From: a virus
Reading direction: 5' to 3' (one strand)
IMG/VR virus record: IMGVR_UViG_3300020183_000514
Location: 1-22,075 of that record
DNA length: 22,075 nt
Shown piece by piece: positions 15,225-22,075 of this stretch (positions are counted from its first letter, which is position 1; each line of letters begins with the position of its first letter). The translations under genes were made by a program, and so were the position numbers. The notes under the pieces were generated by a model that was not told the origin of the DNA, searched no databases, and saw only the letters and a program-made list of their open reading frames with translations.

Positions 15225-15232
15225 TATTTATT
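15225..15232 (-). promoter_or_regulatory. Late-type motif AATAAATA before gp15 (supports GTG start)
   Basis: AATAAATA ends five bases before the GTG at 15219-15217. This is the same spacing as at four downstream virion genes and is the main reason for preferring GTG 15219 over TTG 15246 as the gp15 start. Confidence 0.55.
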
Positions 15233-15238
15233 GTATAC

Positions 15239-16864
15239 TCATACAATACGTTCTATGAAATGCTTGGGTAAAACTGAAATATTATCCTTAATTAATCTAA
15301 ATGCTGTAGCATCTAATACGTAAGTTATAGAGTGATCTTGTTTACTTCTGGTACATCTACCTGACATCTGCACTAGAGTATTAATGGTTTTACTAACATA
15401 CCAGGTCTTGTCAATATCAAATTTACGTTTGATACGCTTATTAGATAATGGAGGATACGGTGTTTTAACGATAATTTGAAATCTACCTTTATCACCATTT
15501 AAATCGGTACCGAATCCTAATGAAGGGCTCACCAAAACTGTTGGTTCTGATGATTTTAAATGTATATCTAACATCTTTTCGTTATTCGTAGTTTCATCTC
15601 TAAAAATGAATCTATCACCCTTTAATTTATTTTGTAGATAATTACATATTTCACTTGTATGTGTATGTATTAAACCTTTTTCATTAGGGTGGTTATCACA
15701 CAATTCTTGTATTTGTTGTGCAATAATTGGTAAGTTTTTCTTTAAATTTTCATAATTTAACGGTAATTTTGTAGATATATAAATAGGTGATTTTTTAGGG
15801 TCAAATGTCGAATCTACATCTATAAATGTATAATCTTTAATACCGAGAGTTTTTGCAAATAGTTCTGGTTTGGTTATAGTTGCAGACATTAAAACAATAT
15901 GGTCTCCATGATCAAAAATATTTTTCGTTAAAACATCAACGTTTAAAGGTGTTAATGTTAATTTTTCACTTGTTTTGTCTACGATGAACTCACATTTACC
16001 CCATAAATCGGTAACATTTTCAATTTGTCTACCTATATTACCTAGAAATTTAAGTTTTATACGATCACCAATTGTTAGATTAGCTATCTTACTAGATGCT
16101 TTTTCTTTTAAATATTCACATTGTTCGGTTATAGCAATATTAAGTTGAGTTAACCAACTATAAATTGTATCGTATTTATCTGAAGTAACTTTCTTAACTT
16201 TAATACCTGCTAAATTTAGTTTATTGTAATCTAAATTTAGACCATATCTATTTGTAAGTTCTTCTTCAAGTTCACTGGCTTCATCACAAACAATATAATT
16301 TTTACGCTTTACATGGTATGGTAAAGCTAAAAACATACTATAATTTAAAATGCCAAACTTTGATGTTAGTAAAGCTTTACGTTCATTGTAATAACTACAT
16401 ACGTTATTAGACCAACAGTTATTTTTAAGAGTGGTTGATAGAATACATGGTGCGGCTTCTACGTCAAAATTTTCATCTACATTACACCTATAATTAGACT
16501 TACCTTTTAATTTTGGTGAATCATTAAATAGTTCAAGATACTGATCTTGTAACTGTTTGGTAATTGTTAGTGCAAATGCACCGTGTTGTGGTTCTAAAAG
16601 ACAATCAGCTTCATATAAAAAATCACCATACTGATCAGTTTTGAATGCGTCATACGATTCGATAAGTCTTTTAAACTCTGATGTACAATCTTGACTTAAA
16701 TTACCAAGTGTACGTGATATAAAACTTTTTCCTGAACCTGTAGGTGCTCTAACAATTATATATTTTTGTTTGTTGGCAATAGCCTTACCAATTTGTTTAA
16801 GAGCATTTTCCTGTGCTGTTGTAGGTGTAAACCCAGTAGGAAAACTTTCAAGTATTTTCGACAT
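15239..16864 (-). CDS. DinG/XPD-type superfamily 2 helicase with Fe-S cluster (541 aa)
   Basis: An ATP-dependent DNA helicase. Walker A is APTGSGKS (residues 40-47). Motif II is CDEASELE, with DEAS at 194-197 in place of the usual DEAH. Motif III-like MSAT precedes ITKPELFAKTLG, and motif VI is QMSGRCTR (499-506). Four cysteines at 127, 140, 150 and 156, between Walker A and motif II and followed by SYYNERKALL, match the 4Fe-4S domain of XPD/DinG helicases. Such enzymes unwind 5'-3' in repair, R-loop removal or replication restart; the phage role is inferred. It stands where T4-like phages often carry UvsW or Dda, but the Fe-S domain separates it from both. It is the last gene of the replication block, just before the gp15 start. 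Confidence 0.88.
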   Translation of the reverse strand: MSKILESFPTGFTPTTAQENALKQIGKAIANKQKYIIVRAPTGSGKSFISRTLGNLSQDCTSEFKRLIESYDAFKTDQYGDFLYEADCLLEPQHGAFALTITKQLQDQYLELFNDSPKLKGKSNYRCNVDENFDVEAAPCILSTTLKNNCWSNNVCSYYNERKALLTSKFGILNYSMFLALPYHVKRKNYIVCDEASELEEELTNRYGLNLDYNKLNLAGIKVKKVTSDKYDTIYSWLTQLNIAITEQCEYLKEKASSKIANLTIGDRIKLKFLGNIGRQIENVTDLWGKCEFIVDKTSEKLTLTPLNVDVLTKNIFDHGDHIVLMSATITKPELFAKTLGIKDYTFIDVDSTFDPKKSPIYISTKLPLNYENLKKNLPIIAQQIQELCDNHPNEKGLIHTHTSEICNYLQNKLKGDRFIFRDETTNNEKMLDIHLKSSEPTVLVSPSLGFGTDLNGDKGRFQIIVKTPYPPLSNKRIKRKFDIDKTWYVSKTINTLVQMSGRCTRSKQDHSITYVLDATAFRLIKDNISVLPKHFIERIV

Positions 16865-16872
16865 TCTTGATA

Positions 16873-16901
16873 ATTCTAGTTGAAATCTTATTTTGAAACA
16901 A
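16873..16901 (-). promoter_or_regulatory. Possible sigma70-type promoter before the helicase gene
   Basis: On the coding strand TTGTTT (16901-16896) is followed after exactly 17 bases by TAGAAT (16878-16873), 5/6 to the -10 consensus but only 3/6 to the -35. Only eight bases separate it from ATG 16864, so it would yield an almost leaderless transcript. In AT-rich DNA such matches can be chance. Confidence 0.25.
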
Positions 16902-16903
16902 GT

Positions 16904-17158
16904 TTATTTTGTAGAATGTAATCTTATATTTTCAATGTAATATTTAGATAAATCAATTTCCACATTTTTTACCATACATTTACATAATACGTAAACATTG
17001 GTTTTACTGTCTTTATTGATATAACCTTTACCGTAACAATGTTTACAGTTATCTTTAGGGTACTCTTTAATAGGTATCTGACCTTGATCTAATAAATCTA
17101 CTTCTTCATCTAAGATTTCATAGCAAATTCCCGAGTAAATACTAAAAAATTTTTTCAT
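16904..17158 (-). CDS. Small zinc-ribbon protein (84 aa)
   Basis: Cysteines at residues 38, 41, 59 and 61 (CKHCYGKGY ... CKC) form a CxxCxGxG-then-CxC pattern like half of a DnaJ zinc finger or a rubredoxin-type knuckle. The N-terminal 30 residues are acidic, the C-terminus mixed. The start is an ATGA overlap with the 112-aa gene, and the stop lies 39 bases before the helicase. It could be an adaptor for nucleic acid or a chaperone; no function is known to me. Zinc binding is inferred from spacing only. Confidence 0.6.
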   Translation of the reverse strand: MKKFFSIYSGICYEILDEEVDLLDQGQIPIKEYPKDNCKHCYGKGYINKDSKTNVYVLCKCMVKNVEIDLSKYYIENIRLHSTK

Positions 17159-17493
17159 ATTTCTTTAATAAAAATTAACGTATCGTAAAACTTATTCTTT
17201 TTATTGGGTGTATGTATTATAAATTTATAGTTTATAATATCGTTGTTTTTAGATAGTGTGTTTAACTTATAATCAAGTGTCAATGTGTTGTTTTCATTAA
17301 TTGCATTAAAGGGGTAAGGTATTTCATAATTAAAAATACCGGTAGGTTTAGTAAAAATAAATTGAATAGTATATTCACGTATATTAAGCAAAGTTAATTT
17401 ACCACTCTTTAAAAGTTTATTATTTTGGTTGTATATACCAATTTTTCTTTGTAAAAAATGCAATAAACGCGACTCTATTATTTCTTTAGTCAT
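17155..17493 (-). CDS. Hypothetical protein (112 aa)
   Basis: I do not recognise the family. The protein begins with an amphipathic helix (ESRLLHFLQRKIGIY) followed by alternating hydrophobic strands (LTLLNIREYTIQFIFTKP, NYKFIIHT), suggesting a small alpha+beta fold. It is fused into the operon by ATGA overlaps at both ends: its ATG overlaps the stop of the Sm-like gene and its stop overlaps the ATG of the zinc-ribbon gene. Tight coupling suggests co-expression with replication functions. Confidence 0.6.
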   Translation of the reverse strand: MTKEIIESRLLHFLQRKIGIYNQNNKLLKSGKLTLLNIREYTIQFIFTKPTGIFNYEIPYPFNAINENNTLTLDYKLNTLSKNNDIINYKFIIHTPNKKNKFYDTLIFIKEI

Positions 17494-17867
17494 TTATTTT
17501 GAAAATTAAGTTTTTCTTGTGGGGTCATATTTTGCAATACGTTTGCAAAATATTCCCAAAATTTATCATTAGCAGGAATTGTAGCAACAATTTCAACATC
17601 ATCACAGTTTACATTTCTATAGTCCTGCATGAAAATATCCCAAACAATAAGAAGATTCTTTTGTCTGGGATTGTAACGTGGTAATCTAATGGTAGGTCTA
17701 AAGTTTAATGTTAACCTACCATTAGTGCTATTAAGTAAAGAGTAACTCAAAGTAGCCATCATTCTTCTAAATGGTGGTCTACCTAATAAAGGTCTTCTTC
17801 TCTCAAATCTTATTTCACATACATTATTGAGAAGAATTGTTTTGAGTTGATCTCTACTTACTTTCAT
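17490..17867 (-). CDS. Phage Sm-like (WYL_2/SH3 beta-barrel type) protein (125 aa)
   Basis: This resembles the short Sm-like SH3 beta-barrel proteins frequent in T4-like and cyanophage genomes. It has the N-terminal helix RDQLKTILLNNVCEIRF, then strands, then the hallmark C-terminal stretch LLIVWDIFMQDYRNVNCDDV (aligning with the VWDxxxxxWRSFRxDxV motif of that family). Most relatives are 60-90 aa; this one has an Arg/Pro-rich insertion (RRRPLLGRPPFRRMM) near residues 23-37. The family role is uncertain. It starts 14 bases inside the end of the GroES-like gene and overlaps the next gene by ATGA. Confidence 0.7.
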   Translation of the reverse strand: MKVSRDQLKTILLNNVCEIRFERRRPLLGRPPFRRMMATLSYSLLNSTNGRLTLNFRPTIRLPRYNPRQKNLLIVWDIFMQDYRNVNCDDVEIVATIPANDKFWEYFANVLQNMTPQEKLNFQNK

Positions 17868-18276
17868 TTATTGGTTTCACGACTCCAAATATTCTTTGTT
17901 CGTTAAGAAATACACCTTTATCTATTTTACCGTGTTCATCAACTTGTAAATTACTTATCTGGACACCCATATTATTAGGGAAACAAATGTAGTCACCTTT
18001 CTTAACAAGATTTACCGATTCACCTGCCAATACAACTTTACCTATTCTCCATGCCTGAGTTGTTGCATTTAATGGTATTGCAATACCATTACGTAATATT
18101 GTGGTACCATTATTATCCCCAAAATCGGTGTATTCAACTAAGATTATATCACTTAAGATTTTACTTAACGAAAAACCCCTTAAAACAGAATCAAAAGATT
18201 GGTTGTGTGGATTTGATAGATCAATAAGACTCTTTTGAATTGGACCTAATGAATCTATATCAGCTTTTTTGCTCAT
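17854..18276 (-). CDS. GroES-like co-chaperonin, gp31-type (140 aa)
   Basis: The GroES fold is indicated by SKILSDIILVEYTD (first strand, as GroES RPLHDRVIVKR), a flexible loop TTILRNGIAIPLN where the mobile loop should bind GroEL, WRIGKVVLAGESV (as GEVLAVGNG), LVKKGDYICFPNNMGVQ (as VKVGDIVIFNDGYGV) and a closing strand QRIFGVVK. It carries about 35 extra N-terminal residues compared with bacterial GroES (about 97 aa) and is somewhat longer than T4 gp31 (111 aa). T4 gp31 replaces host GroES to fold the major capsid protein; the same role is inferred here. The gene overlaps the clamp-loader gene by 17 bases and the Sm-like gene by 14. Confidence 0.8.
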   Translation of the reverse strand: MSKKADIDSLGPIQKSLIDLSNPHNQSFDSVLRGFSLSKILSDIILVEYTDFGDNNGTTILRNGIAIPLNATTQAWRIGKVVLAGESVNLVKKGDYICFPNNMGVQISNLQVDEHGKIDKGVFLNEQRIFGVVKPINESK

Positions 18277-18670
18277 AATATTTTAATTTATTAGAAATAG
18301 ATTTATAATCAATAATACCCATATCTACATATTGATAAATTTCTCGCTTTGATAACTGCATATTTTTGGCTAAAAACCCGATAATTTTATCATCTATTTG
18401 ATTTTCAGCTTTATCTTTTTTGAAATATTCAATTTTCTTCCTCGATGAATTGGGTATTATTTTACATAAAAATTTATAATGTTCCTTTTTTGTTATAAAA
18501 TTATTGTAATATTTGTTTACAGTTTCGTTAATAATAATAGCTAAATTAGGTGAATACATAGAAAGCCAGCGGTTAATTAAATAACCGCTGTACTCTTTTT
18601 CATTATCTATGTTATCTAATTGATCACCTTTTTTAGATATTAGTATATCATTTAAGGTATCAAATAACAT
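18260..18670 (-). CDS. 62: Clamp-loader small subunit, T4 gp62 family (136 aa)
   Basis: With gp44, this subunit loads the sliding clamp onto primed DNA. The family pattern is visible: a short N-terminal helix with LNDILISKK, the conserved EKEYSGYLINRWLSMYSPN (as DYSKFMVENALSQFPE in T4), then NKYYNN, KEHYKFLCKIIPNSSRKK (as DEAHFNYLMAAVPRGKR), and a C-terminal region of repeated helices. T4 gp62 is 187 aa; this is shorter, as in marine relatives. I chose ATG 18670, which follows the DUF366 stop by one base (TAATATG). A longer frame using TTG 18703 would overlap DUF366 by 32 bases and is less likely. The gp44 and clamp genes are not in the window. Confidence 0.75.
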   Translation of the reverse strand: MLFDTLNDILISKKGDQLDNIDNEKEYSGYLINRWLSMYSPNLAIIINETVNKYYNNFITKKEHYKFLCKIIPNSSRKKIEYFKKDKAENQIDDKIIGFLAKNMQLSKREIYQYVDMGIIDYKSISNKLKYYEQKS

Positions 18671-18671
18671 A

Positions 18672-19265
18672 TTAATGTGATATAATCTTGGTACCTGCAA
18701 CAAATATATTATCGTTCATCTCATAAAACAAATTAATAACATCTGTTGCAAAGTCTTCTACTTGCTTATCGTTGAGTTCCGTGCTAAAAGCAAATACAGG
18801 TGCACGATCACCAGCTTTAATATTAATACCTAGATGACCTAAAGCAGCACCGTTTTTAACATGGGTAATACTAACGCTACACTTACCTTCAGGGCTTATT
18901 AACCCTCGCTGTTTATGTTCCTTAAGAACATAAATATCATCTCCTCTAACATCAACCTTTGCATTAAGATATTTACCAACTAAATTACCAACATTTGCAC
19001 AAAACAAACGCTGATATGAAACAGCCCCAAATATATTATCACCAAGTAGAGGTATTTCCCAAAGAAAATTTAATGCATCTTCACTCCATATAAAATCCTT
19101 TTTATCTACATCTTCCTGATCAATCATACCTTCAGCAAGCACCTCCATGGTGCCTCTAAAAGCAATAATGTTACCAATAGGTAATACCCTATCTTTAAAA
19201 AACTTATATGCAAACCTATTGTGGAGAATTAAACCATCGTACGCTGTTTTCGTTTTAATAAACAT
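18672..19265 (-). CDS. DUF366 family protein (197 aa)
   Basis: This matches the DUF366 family, best known from archaea and some bacteria: the N-terminal KTAYDGLILHNRFAYK, then IIAFRGTMEVLAEGMID and EDVDKKDFIWSEDALNFLWE, then YQRLFCANVGNLVG, and CSVSITHVKNGAALGHLGIN. The typical order (FRG motif, MVDLEDV-like segment, LSVSI-like strand, HLGIN) is preserved and the length of about 190 aa is normal. I recall the fold being related to biotin/lipoate protein ligases; no reaction is established that I know of. Cofactor, protein or nucleobase modification are all open. It stands at the head of the replication block, 32 bases after the previous gene. Confidence 0.75.
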   Translation of the reverse strand: MFIKTKTAYDGLILHNRFAYKFFKDRVLPIGNIIAFRGTMEVLAEGMIDQEDVDKKDFIWSEDALNFLWEIPLLGDNIFGAVSYQRLFCANVGNLVGKYLNAKVDVRGDDIYVLKEHKQRGLISPEGKCSVSITHVKNGAALGHLGINIKAGDRAPVFAFSTELNDKQVEDFATDVINLFYEMNDNIFVAGTKIISH

Positions 19266-19297
19266 ACTCTTGTATTATGTATTTTTTCTTTAAAAAA

Positions 19298-19498
19298 TCA
19301 ATGATAAACTACTCCATTGTCAATGGTAATTGGGTATGCAATTGAAGTTACTGAGGTGATAATTTTTTGAATATCATCAATAAACTCTTTTGCATCGAAT
19401 GGGTGTTCTGGTCTAATATTATACTTCTGAAAAACCTTTTGTAGGTCTTCAGTCTTAAAATGATGTTGAGTGTATTGTATTGTTTGAATATTTGTCAT
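19298..19498 (-). CDS. Hypothetical small protein (66 aa)
   Basis: I do not recognise it. The start is taken at ATG 19498, which forms an ATGA overlap with the stop of the glycosyltransferase gene; a frame five codons longer exists but its start would lie inside that gene. The sequence is helical in the middle (EDLQKVFQKYNIRPEHPFDAKEFIDDIQKII) with a short strand at the end. There are no Cys or obvious active-site motifs. Confidence 0.5.
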   Translation of the reverse strand: MTNIQTIQYTQHHFKTEDLQKVFQKYNIRPEHPFDAKEFIDDIQKIITSVTSIAYPITIDNGVVYH

Positions 19499-20196
19499 AA
19501 ATTTATTACACATTTATCATGATCTATTGAACCCATATTAGCTTTTATTTTATAAAAATCAAGTTCGGGTATGTAAATAATATTACGTAACACCCCTGTA
19601 TTGTATATATCAACATCGGTTTGATAATATTGTTCGTCGTCATTTATTTGATATGTATCACTAATATGTTGTTCCTCGAATATTTCCGAATCATCATCAA
19701 CCATTCTACAAATTATATCCTCATATCTAGCACCTAAAACTTTATAGTACCGTTTTGTTTCTTCATCAAATTTTTTAAAAATTAATGTTTCTAAAATATT
19801 TTTATAACGTATAAATGTATCTTTACGAAAAAGACCTATATTCATACCCCATCTGGTTCTCAATCTTTTGTAATGAATACCCCTAAAATTTTTAGTAACT
19901 AAATTAAAAAAATTAGGACCCATATAAACAGTATCATGTGTATAAAACACATAACCTTTAAACTGATCCTGATTACAGGCAATATAATAAGCAGCGGTAA
20001 AGTCGATACCACCATATTCAACAAAACAATGTTTTACTGAATTTATGTATTTTGTTTCAGTATAAGGTGATTCACCTACTATAACGGTAAAGTTGTTACG
20101 TCTAGTTGGGTCTATCTTATCTATACTATCAAATAAAACTTTAGTAGATTTTTCATAAAAAGAAAAATTACTATTAACAACGTAAGTTATATTCAT
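19495..20196 (-). CDS. Probable GT-A-fold glycosyltransferase (233 aa)
   Basis: The N-terminus MNITYVVNSNFSFYEKSTKVLFDSI resembles the opening strand-helix of GT-A nucleotide-sugar-dependent transferases. Residues 82-93 (YVFYTHDTVYMG) have the form of the metal-binding DxD region (THDT, preceded by a hydrophobic strand). Residues 112-124 (LRTRWGMNIGLFR) resemble the acceptor-side segment where many family members place a N-x-G-x-F motif. The sugar and acceptor cannot be told. It follows the GDP-mannose epimerase with an ATGA overlap, which supports use of a GDP-sugar. Assignment is by pattern, not by a strong family match. Confidence 0.6.
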   Translation of the reverse strand: MNITYVVNSNFSFYEKSTKVLFDSIDKIDPTRRNNFTVIVGESPYTETKYINSVKHCFVEYGGIDFTAAYYIACNQDQFKGYVFYTHDTVYMGPNFFNLVTKNFRGIHYKRLRTRWGMNIGLFRKDTFIRYKNILETLIFKKFDEETKRYYKVLGARYEDIICRMVDDDSEIFEEQHISDTYQINDDEQYYQTDVDIYNTGVLRNIIYIPELDFYKIKANMGSIDHDKCVINL

Positions 20197-21191
20197 TGTA
20201 AAGCTACAACTTTACTAATCCACTGATACGTGTGTTGCAAACCATTTTGAAGAGGGAAATTAGGTTTCCATTTTAATTCAGATTCAATTAGTCTATTATC
20301 TGAATTACGACCTTTTACCCCTGTTGGACCGTTAATATGTTTTACAGTTATATTTTTACCTGAAATATCAATAACCATCTTTACTAAGTCATTTATAGTC
20401 ACCATTTCGTCTGAACCAATATTGACAGGTCCAATAAACGGGCTGTTCATTAATCTTCTAATACCTTCAACGCATTCACTTACATAAAGAAAACTACGTG
20501 TTTGTGTACCATCACCCCACACTTCAATAACACCATTTGCAGAAGCTTCAGCAATTTTTCTACAAATGGCTGCCGGGGCCTTCTCTTTACCACCAGTATA
20601 TGTACCTAATGGTCCGTATATATTGTGAAACCTTGCTATACGTATATTCAACTTATAATTTCTATGGAATGCTAAATATAATCTTTCGCTAAATAACTTT
20701 TCCCAACCATAACTACTATCAGGGTTTGCTGGGTAAGCAGAACTTTCTTCGCAATTAGGGTTTTGAGGGTCTAATTGATTGTGTTCTGGGTATATACATG
20801 CTGAAGAAGAATAAAATAATTTTCTAACATTCTTTTTAGTAGCTTCATATGCAACGTTAAGGTTAATTAACGAAGAATTATACATTACATTTGCATCATT
20901 TTCACCGGTAAAAATATAACCAGCACCACCCATATCAGCTGCTAATTGATATACTTCGGTAAACGTGTTTTCAATATCACATTCGCTATGCTGATTAGGT
21001 GTAAACATAACCCTACTAACGACTTTAGGGTCAATTAAATCACCAATAATAAATTCATCAGCTCTTGTTGATTCAAATTGAGGGTATTTGACATCAACAC
21101 CTCTCACCCAATACCCTTCATCTTTTAACCTGTTAACAAGATGATGACCTATAAAACCACCTGCACCCAATACAAGAGCTGTCTTACTCAT
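20193..21191 (-). CDS. GDP-mannose 3,5-epimerase (332 aa)
   Basis: A short-chain dehydrogenase/reductase-type epimerase converting GDP-D-mannose to GDP-L-galactose and/or GDP-L-gulose. The NAD-binding GAGGFIG is at residues 9-15. Similarity to plant GME is striking: QLAADMGGAGYI, SSSACIYPEHNQL with catalytic Cys132, YGWEK with Tyr161 and Lys165, RFHNIYGPLGTYTGG, KEKAPAAICRK with Lys204 (equivalent to the catalytic Lys of the plant enzyme), EVWGDGTQTRSFLYV, PVNIGSDEMVTINDL and GVKGRNSDN. All key residues are present and the length is close to the family norm, so an active enzyme is expected. It lies between two glycosyltransferase genes, so the product is probably used for glycan assembly by the same operon. 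Confidence 0.9.
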   Translation of the reverse strand: MSKTALVLGAGGFIGHHLVNRLKDEGYWVRGVDVKYPQFESTRADEFIIGDLIDPKVVSRVMFTPNQHSECDIENTFTEVYQLAADMGGAGYIFTGENDANVMYNSSLINLNVAYEATKKNVRKLFYSSSACIYPEHNQLDPQNPNCEESSAYPANPDSSYGWEKLFSERLYLAFHRNYKLNIRIARFHNIYGPLGTYTGGKEKAPAAICRKIAEASANGVIEVWGDGTQTRSFLYVSECVEGIRRLMNSPFIGPVNIGSDEMVTINDLVKMVIDISGKNITVKHINGPTGVKGRNSDNRLIESELKWKPNFPLQNGLQHTYQWISKVVALQ

Positions 21192-21199
21192 ATGTTATA

Positions 21200-22075
21200 T
21201 TAAAAAGAATTAAAGTAAATATCAAGAAACATTTTTGTATTATCAGGTAAATAATTCATATAGTTTGGTAAATCATTTAATAATTTATAGGTGTTTCTAT
21301 AACCAATTATTTCTTTTTCAAGATTGGTAATAAGATCTTGAACGTTTCTATCCTGATATACACTTGCTCTATTGTAAATTACACTGTTTGGAAAATAGTG
21401 TTGGGTAATATAACCACCCCATATATCATCCATTCTACCAACATGAGGTAATACTGCATACTTAGGTAATACCTTACGACTTATAAAAGTATTTTGACTA
21501 TTAAATGGGCTGATAGAAGTGCTCCAGAATGGTGTTCTTGTCATGTCAAAATTAACAATAGGCTTGTATGTCAACCTTGCAATAGCATCTATATCAGGGT
21601 CACCATTCCAAAGATCAGCCTGGATTAAAGGTGTAATTTTACTTTCACCTAAATAATCTACGTAACGTCTTTGATCTAATAAATCTAACGGGTAACCTCT
21701 ATGCCACAAATGTTCGTGATCAGTAACTGAAAGAGGGTCGAAAACATTATATGGTGATTTATAAGCTCTACATTCAATTGTATTACCTATGTATATATCA
21801 CTACCCCAGTTTTCATACGGTATATTGTCATCATCCACTGTAGCTATAACATCAGCACCGCTTTCGTGGTAAGCTTCTACAAAACCTATATTACGTCTTT
21901 GTATTGATCTCCACCCAATACTATCACTCAATTGCTTATATTTACGTTCTTGATATTCAGGGTGTAAATATGTTACACCGTCTAGCTTTTCATACAATTC
22001 ATGTGGTGTTTTAGTGTCTCCAACTACATAAAATTTCCAATTACGGTCTTTTGCTATTTTAGCAAATTTAAGTGT
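21200..22075 (-). CDS. STELLO/DUF288-like glycosyltransferase, 5' end beyond the window
   Basis: The frame is open to the window edge; the upstream 26 codons read TLKFAKIAKDRNWKFYVVGD followed by TKTPHE, so the TTG at 21997 is not the start. Features typical of the DUF288/STELLO transferases are VVGDTKTP, SIQRRNIGFVEAYHESGADVI and the metal-binding run ATVDDDNIPY. Further on come NVFDPLS, NGDPDIDAIARLT and RMDDIWGGYI, the last like the acceptor-side D/E-rich motif. The last 40 residues are helical. The gene precedes the GDP-mannose epimerase by eight bases. It presumably transfers a sugar to a phage or host acceptor, which is not identifiable here. Confidence 0.75.
   Translation of the reverse strand, partial: TLKFAKIAKDRNWKFYVVGDTKTPHELYEKLDGVTYLHPEYQERKYKQLSDSIGWRSIQRRNIGFVEAYHESGADVIATVDDDNIPYENWGSDIYIGNTIECRAYKSPYNVFDPLSVTDHEHLWHRGYPLDLLDQRRYVDYLGESKITPLIQADLWNGDPDIDAIARLTYKPIVNFDMTRTPFWSTSISPFNSQNTFISRKVLPKYAVLPHVGRMDDIWGGYITQHYFPNSVIYNRASVYQDRNVQDLITNLEKEIIGYRNTYKLLNDLPNYMNYLPDNTKMFLDIYFNSF

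Noticed and set aside
18671-18703. TTG start 33 bases upstream for the clamp-loader subunit
   Set aside because: It would overlap DUF366 by 32 bases; ATG 18670, one base after the DUF366 stop, fits the packing of the operon and the family N-terminus.
21998-22075. TTG 21997 as the start of the DUF288-like transferase
   Set aside because: The frame stays open to the window edge and the upstream residues (YVVGDTKTP) belong to the family's conserved N-terminal part.
1-22075. tRNA genes, rRNA, insertion sequences, integrase or attachment sites
   Set aside because: I saw no tRNA-like cloverleaf, transposase or integrase motif, or terminal repeat; gaps between genes are under about 80 bases.

Overview
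The window reads as part of the genome of a large, AT-rich, T4-like contractile-tailed phage (myovirus), probably marine or environmental. The anchors are a T4 gp20-type portal protein, a T4 gp15-type tail sheath stabiliser, a T4 gp62-type clamp-loader small subunit, a gp31/GroES-like co-chaperonin, a phage Sm-like (WYL_2-type) protein and a DinG/XPD-type helicase. The host cannot be named from this window. All genes I accept lie on the minus strand, so transcription runs from base 22075 down to base 1. Gaps are tiny (the longest is about 80 bases) and many starts overlap the preceding stop as ATGA.

Layout in transcription order. (1) 22075-19298, sugar block: a 5'-truncated STELLO/DUF288-like glycosyltransferase, a GDP-mannose 3,5-epimerase with its catalytic residues intact, a second probable GT-A-type glycosyltransferase, and a 66-aa unknown. 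(2) 19265-15239, replication and housekeeping block: a DUF366 protein, the clamp-loader small subunit, a GroES-like protein, an Sm-like protein, a 112-aa unknown, an 84-aa zinc-ribbon protein and an Fe-S helicase. (3) 15219-1, virion block: gp15-like sheath stabiliser, three giant Thr/Pro/Gln-repeat proteins (706, 935 and 1252 aa, together about 40% of the window), the portal, a 117-aa structural-type protein, two unknowns (201 and 69 aa), a 624-aa tail-fibre-like protein and the start of a paralogue cut by the window edge.

Two things stand out. First, the three repeat proteins are built alike: a 24-29 residue N-terminal piece, hundreds of residues of T-x-T-P-T-Q-type repeat with almost no acidic residues, and a globular C-terminal domain with cysteines. 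The C-terminal domain is homologous in two of them and different in the third. They sit between gp15 and gp20 and look like long extended fibres with exchangeable tips. The sugar genes nearby make a mucin-like, glycosylated surface a testable idea. Second, nine virion-gene starts are each preceded by a T4-late-promoter-like core TAAATA, at exactly 5 or at 9-10 bases from the start codon. None of the upstream replication or sugar genes has it at that position. If T4 late-promoter geometry holds, the 5-base class would give leaderless mRNAs. No clear Shine-Dalgarno sequence is seen before these genes. The motif also suggests that gp15 starts at a GTG rather than the upstream TTG.
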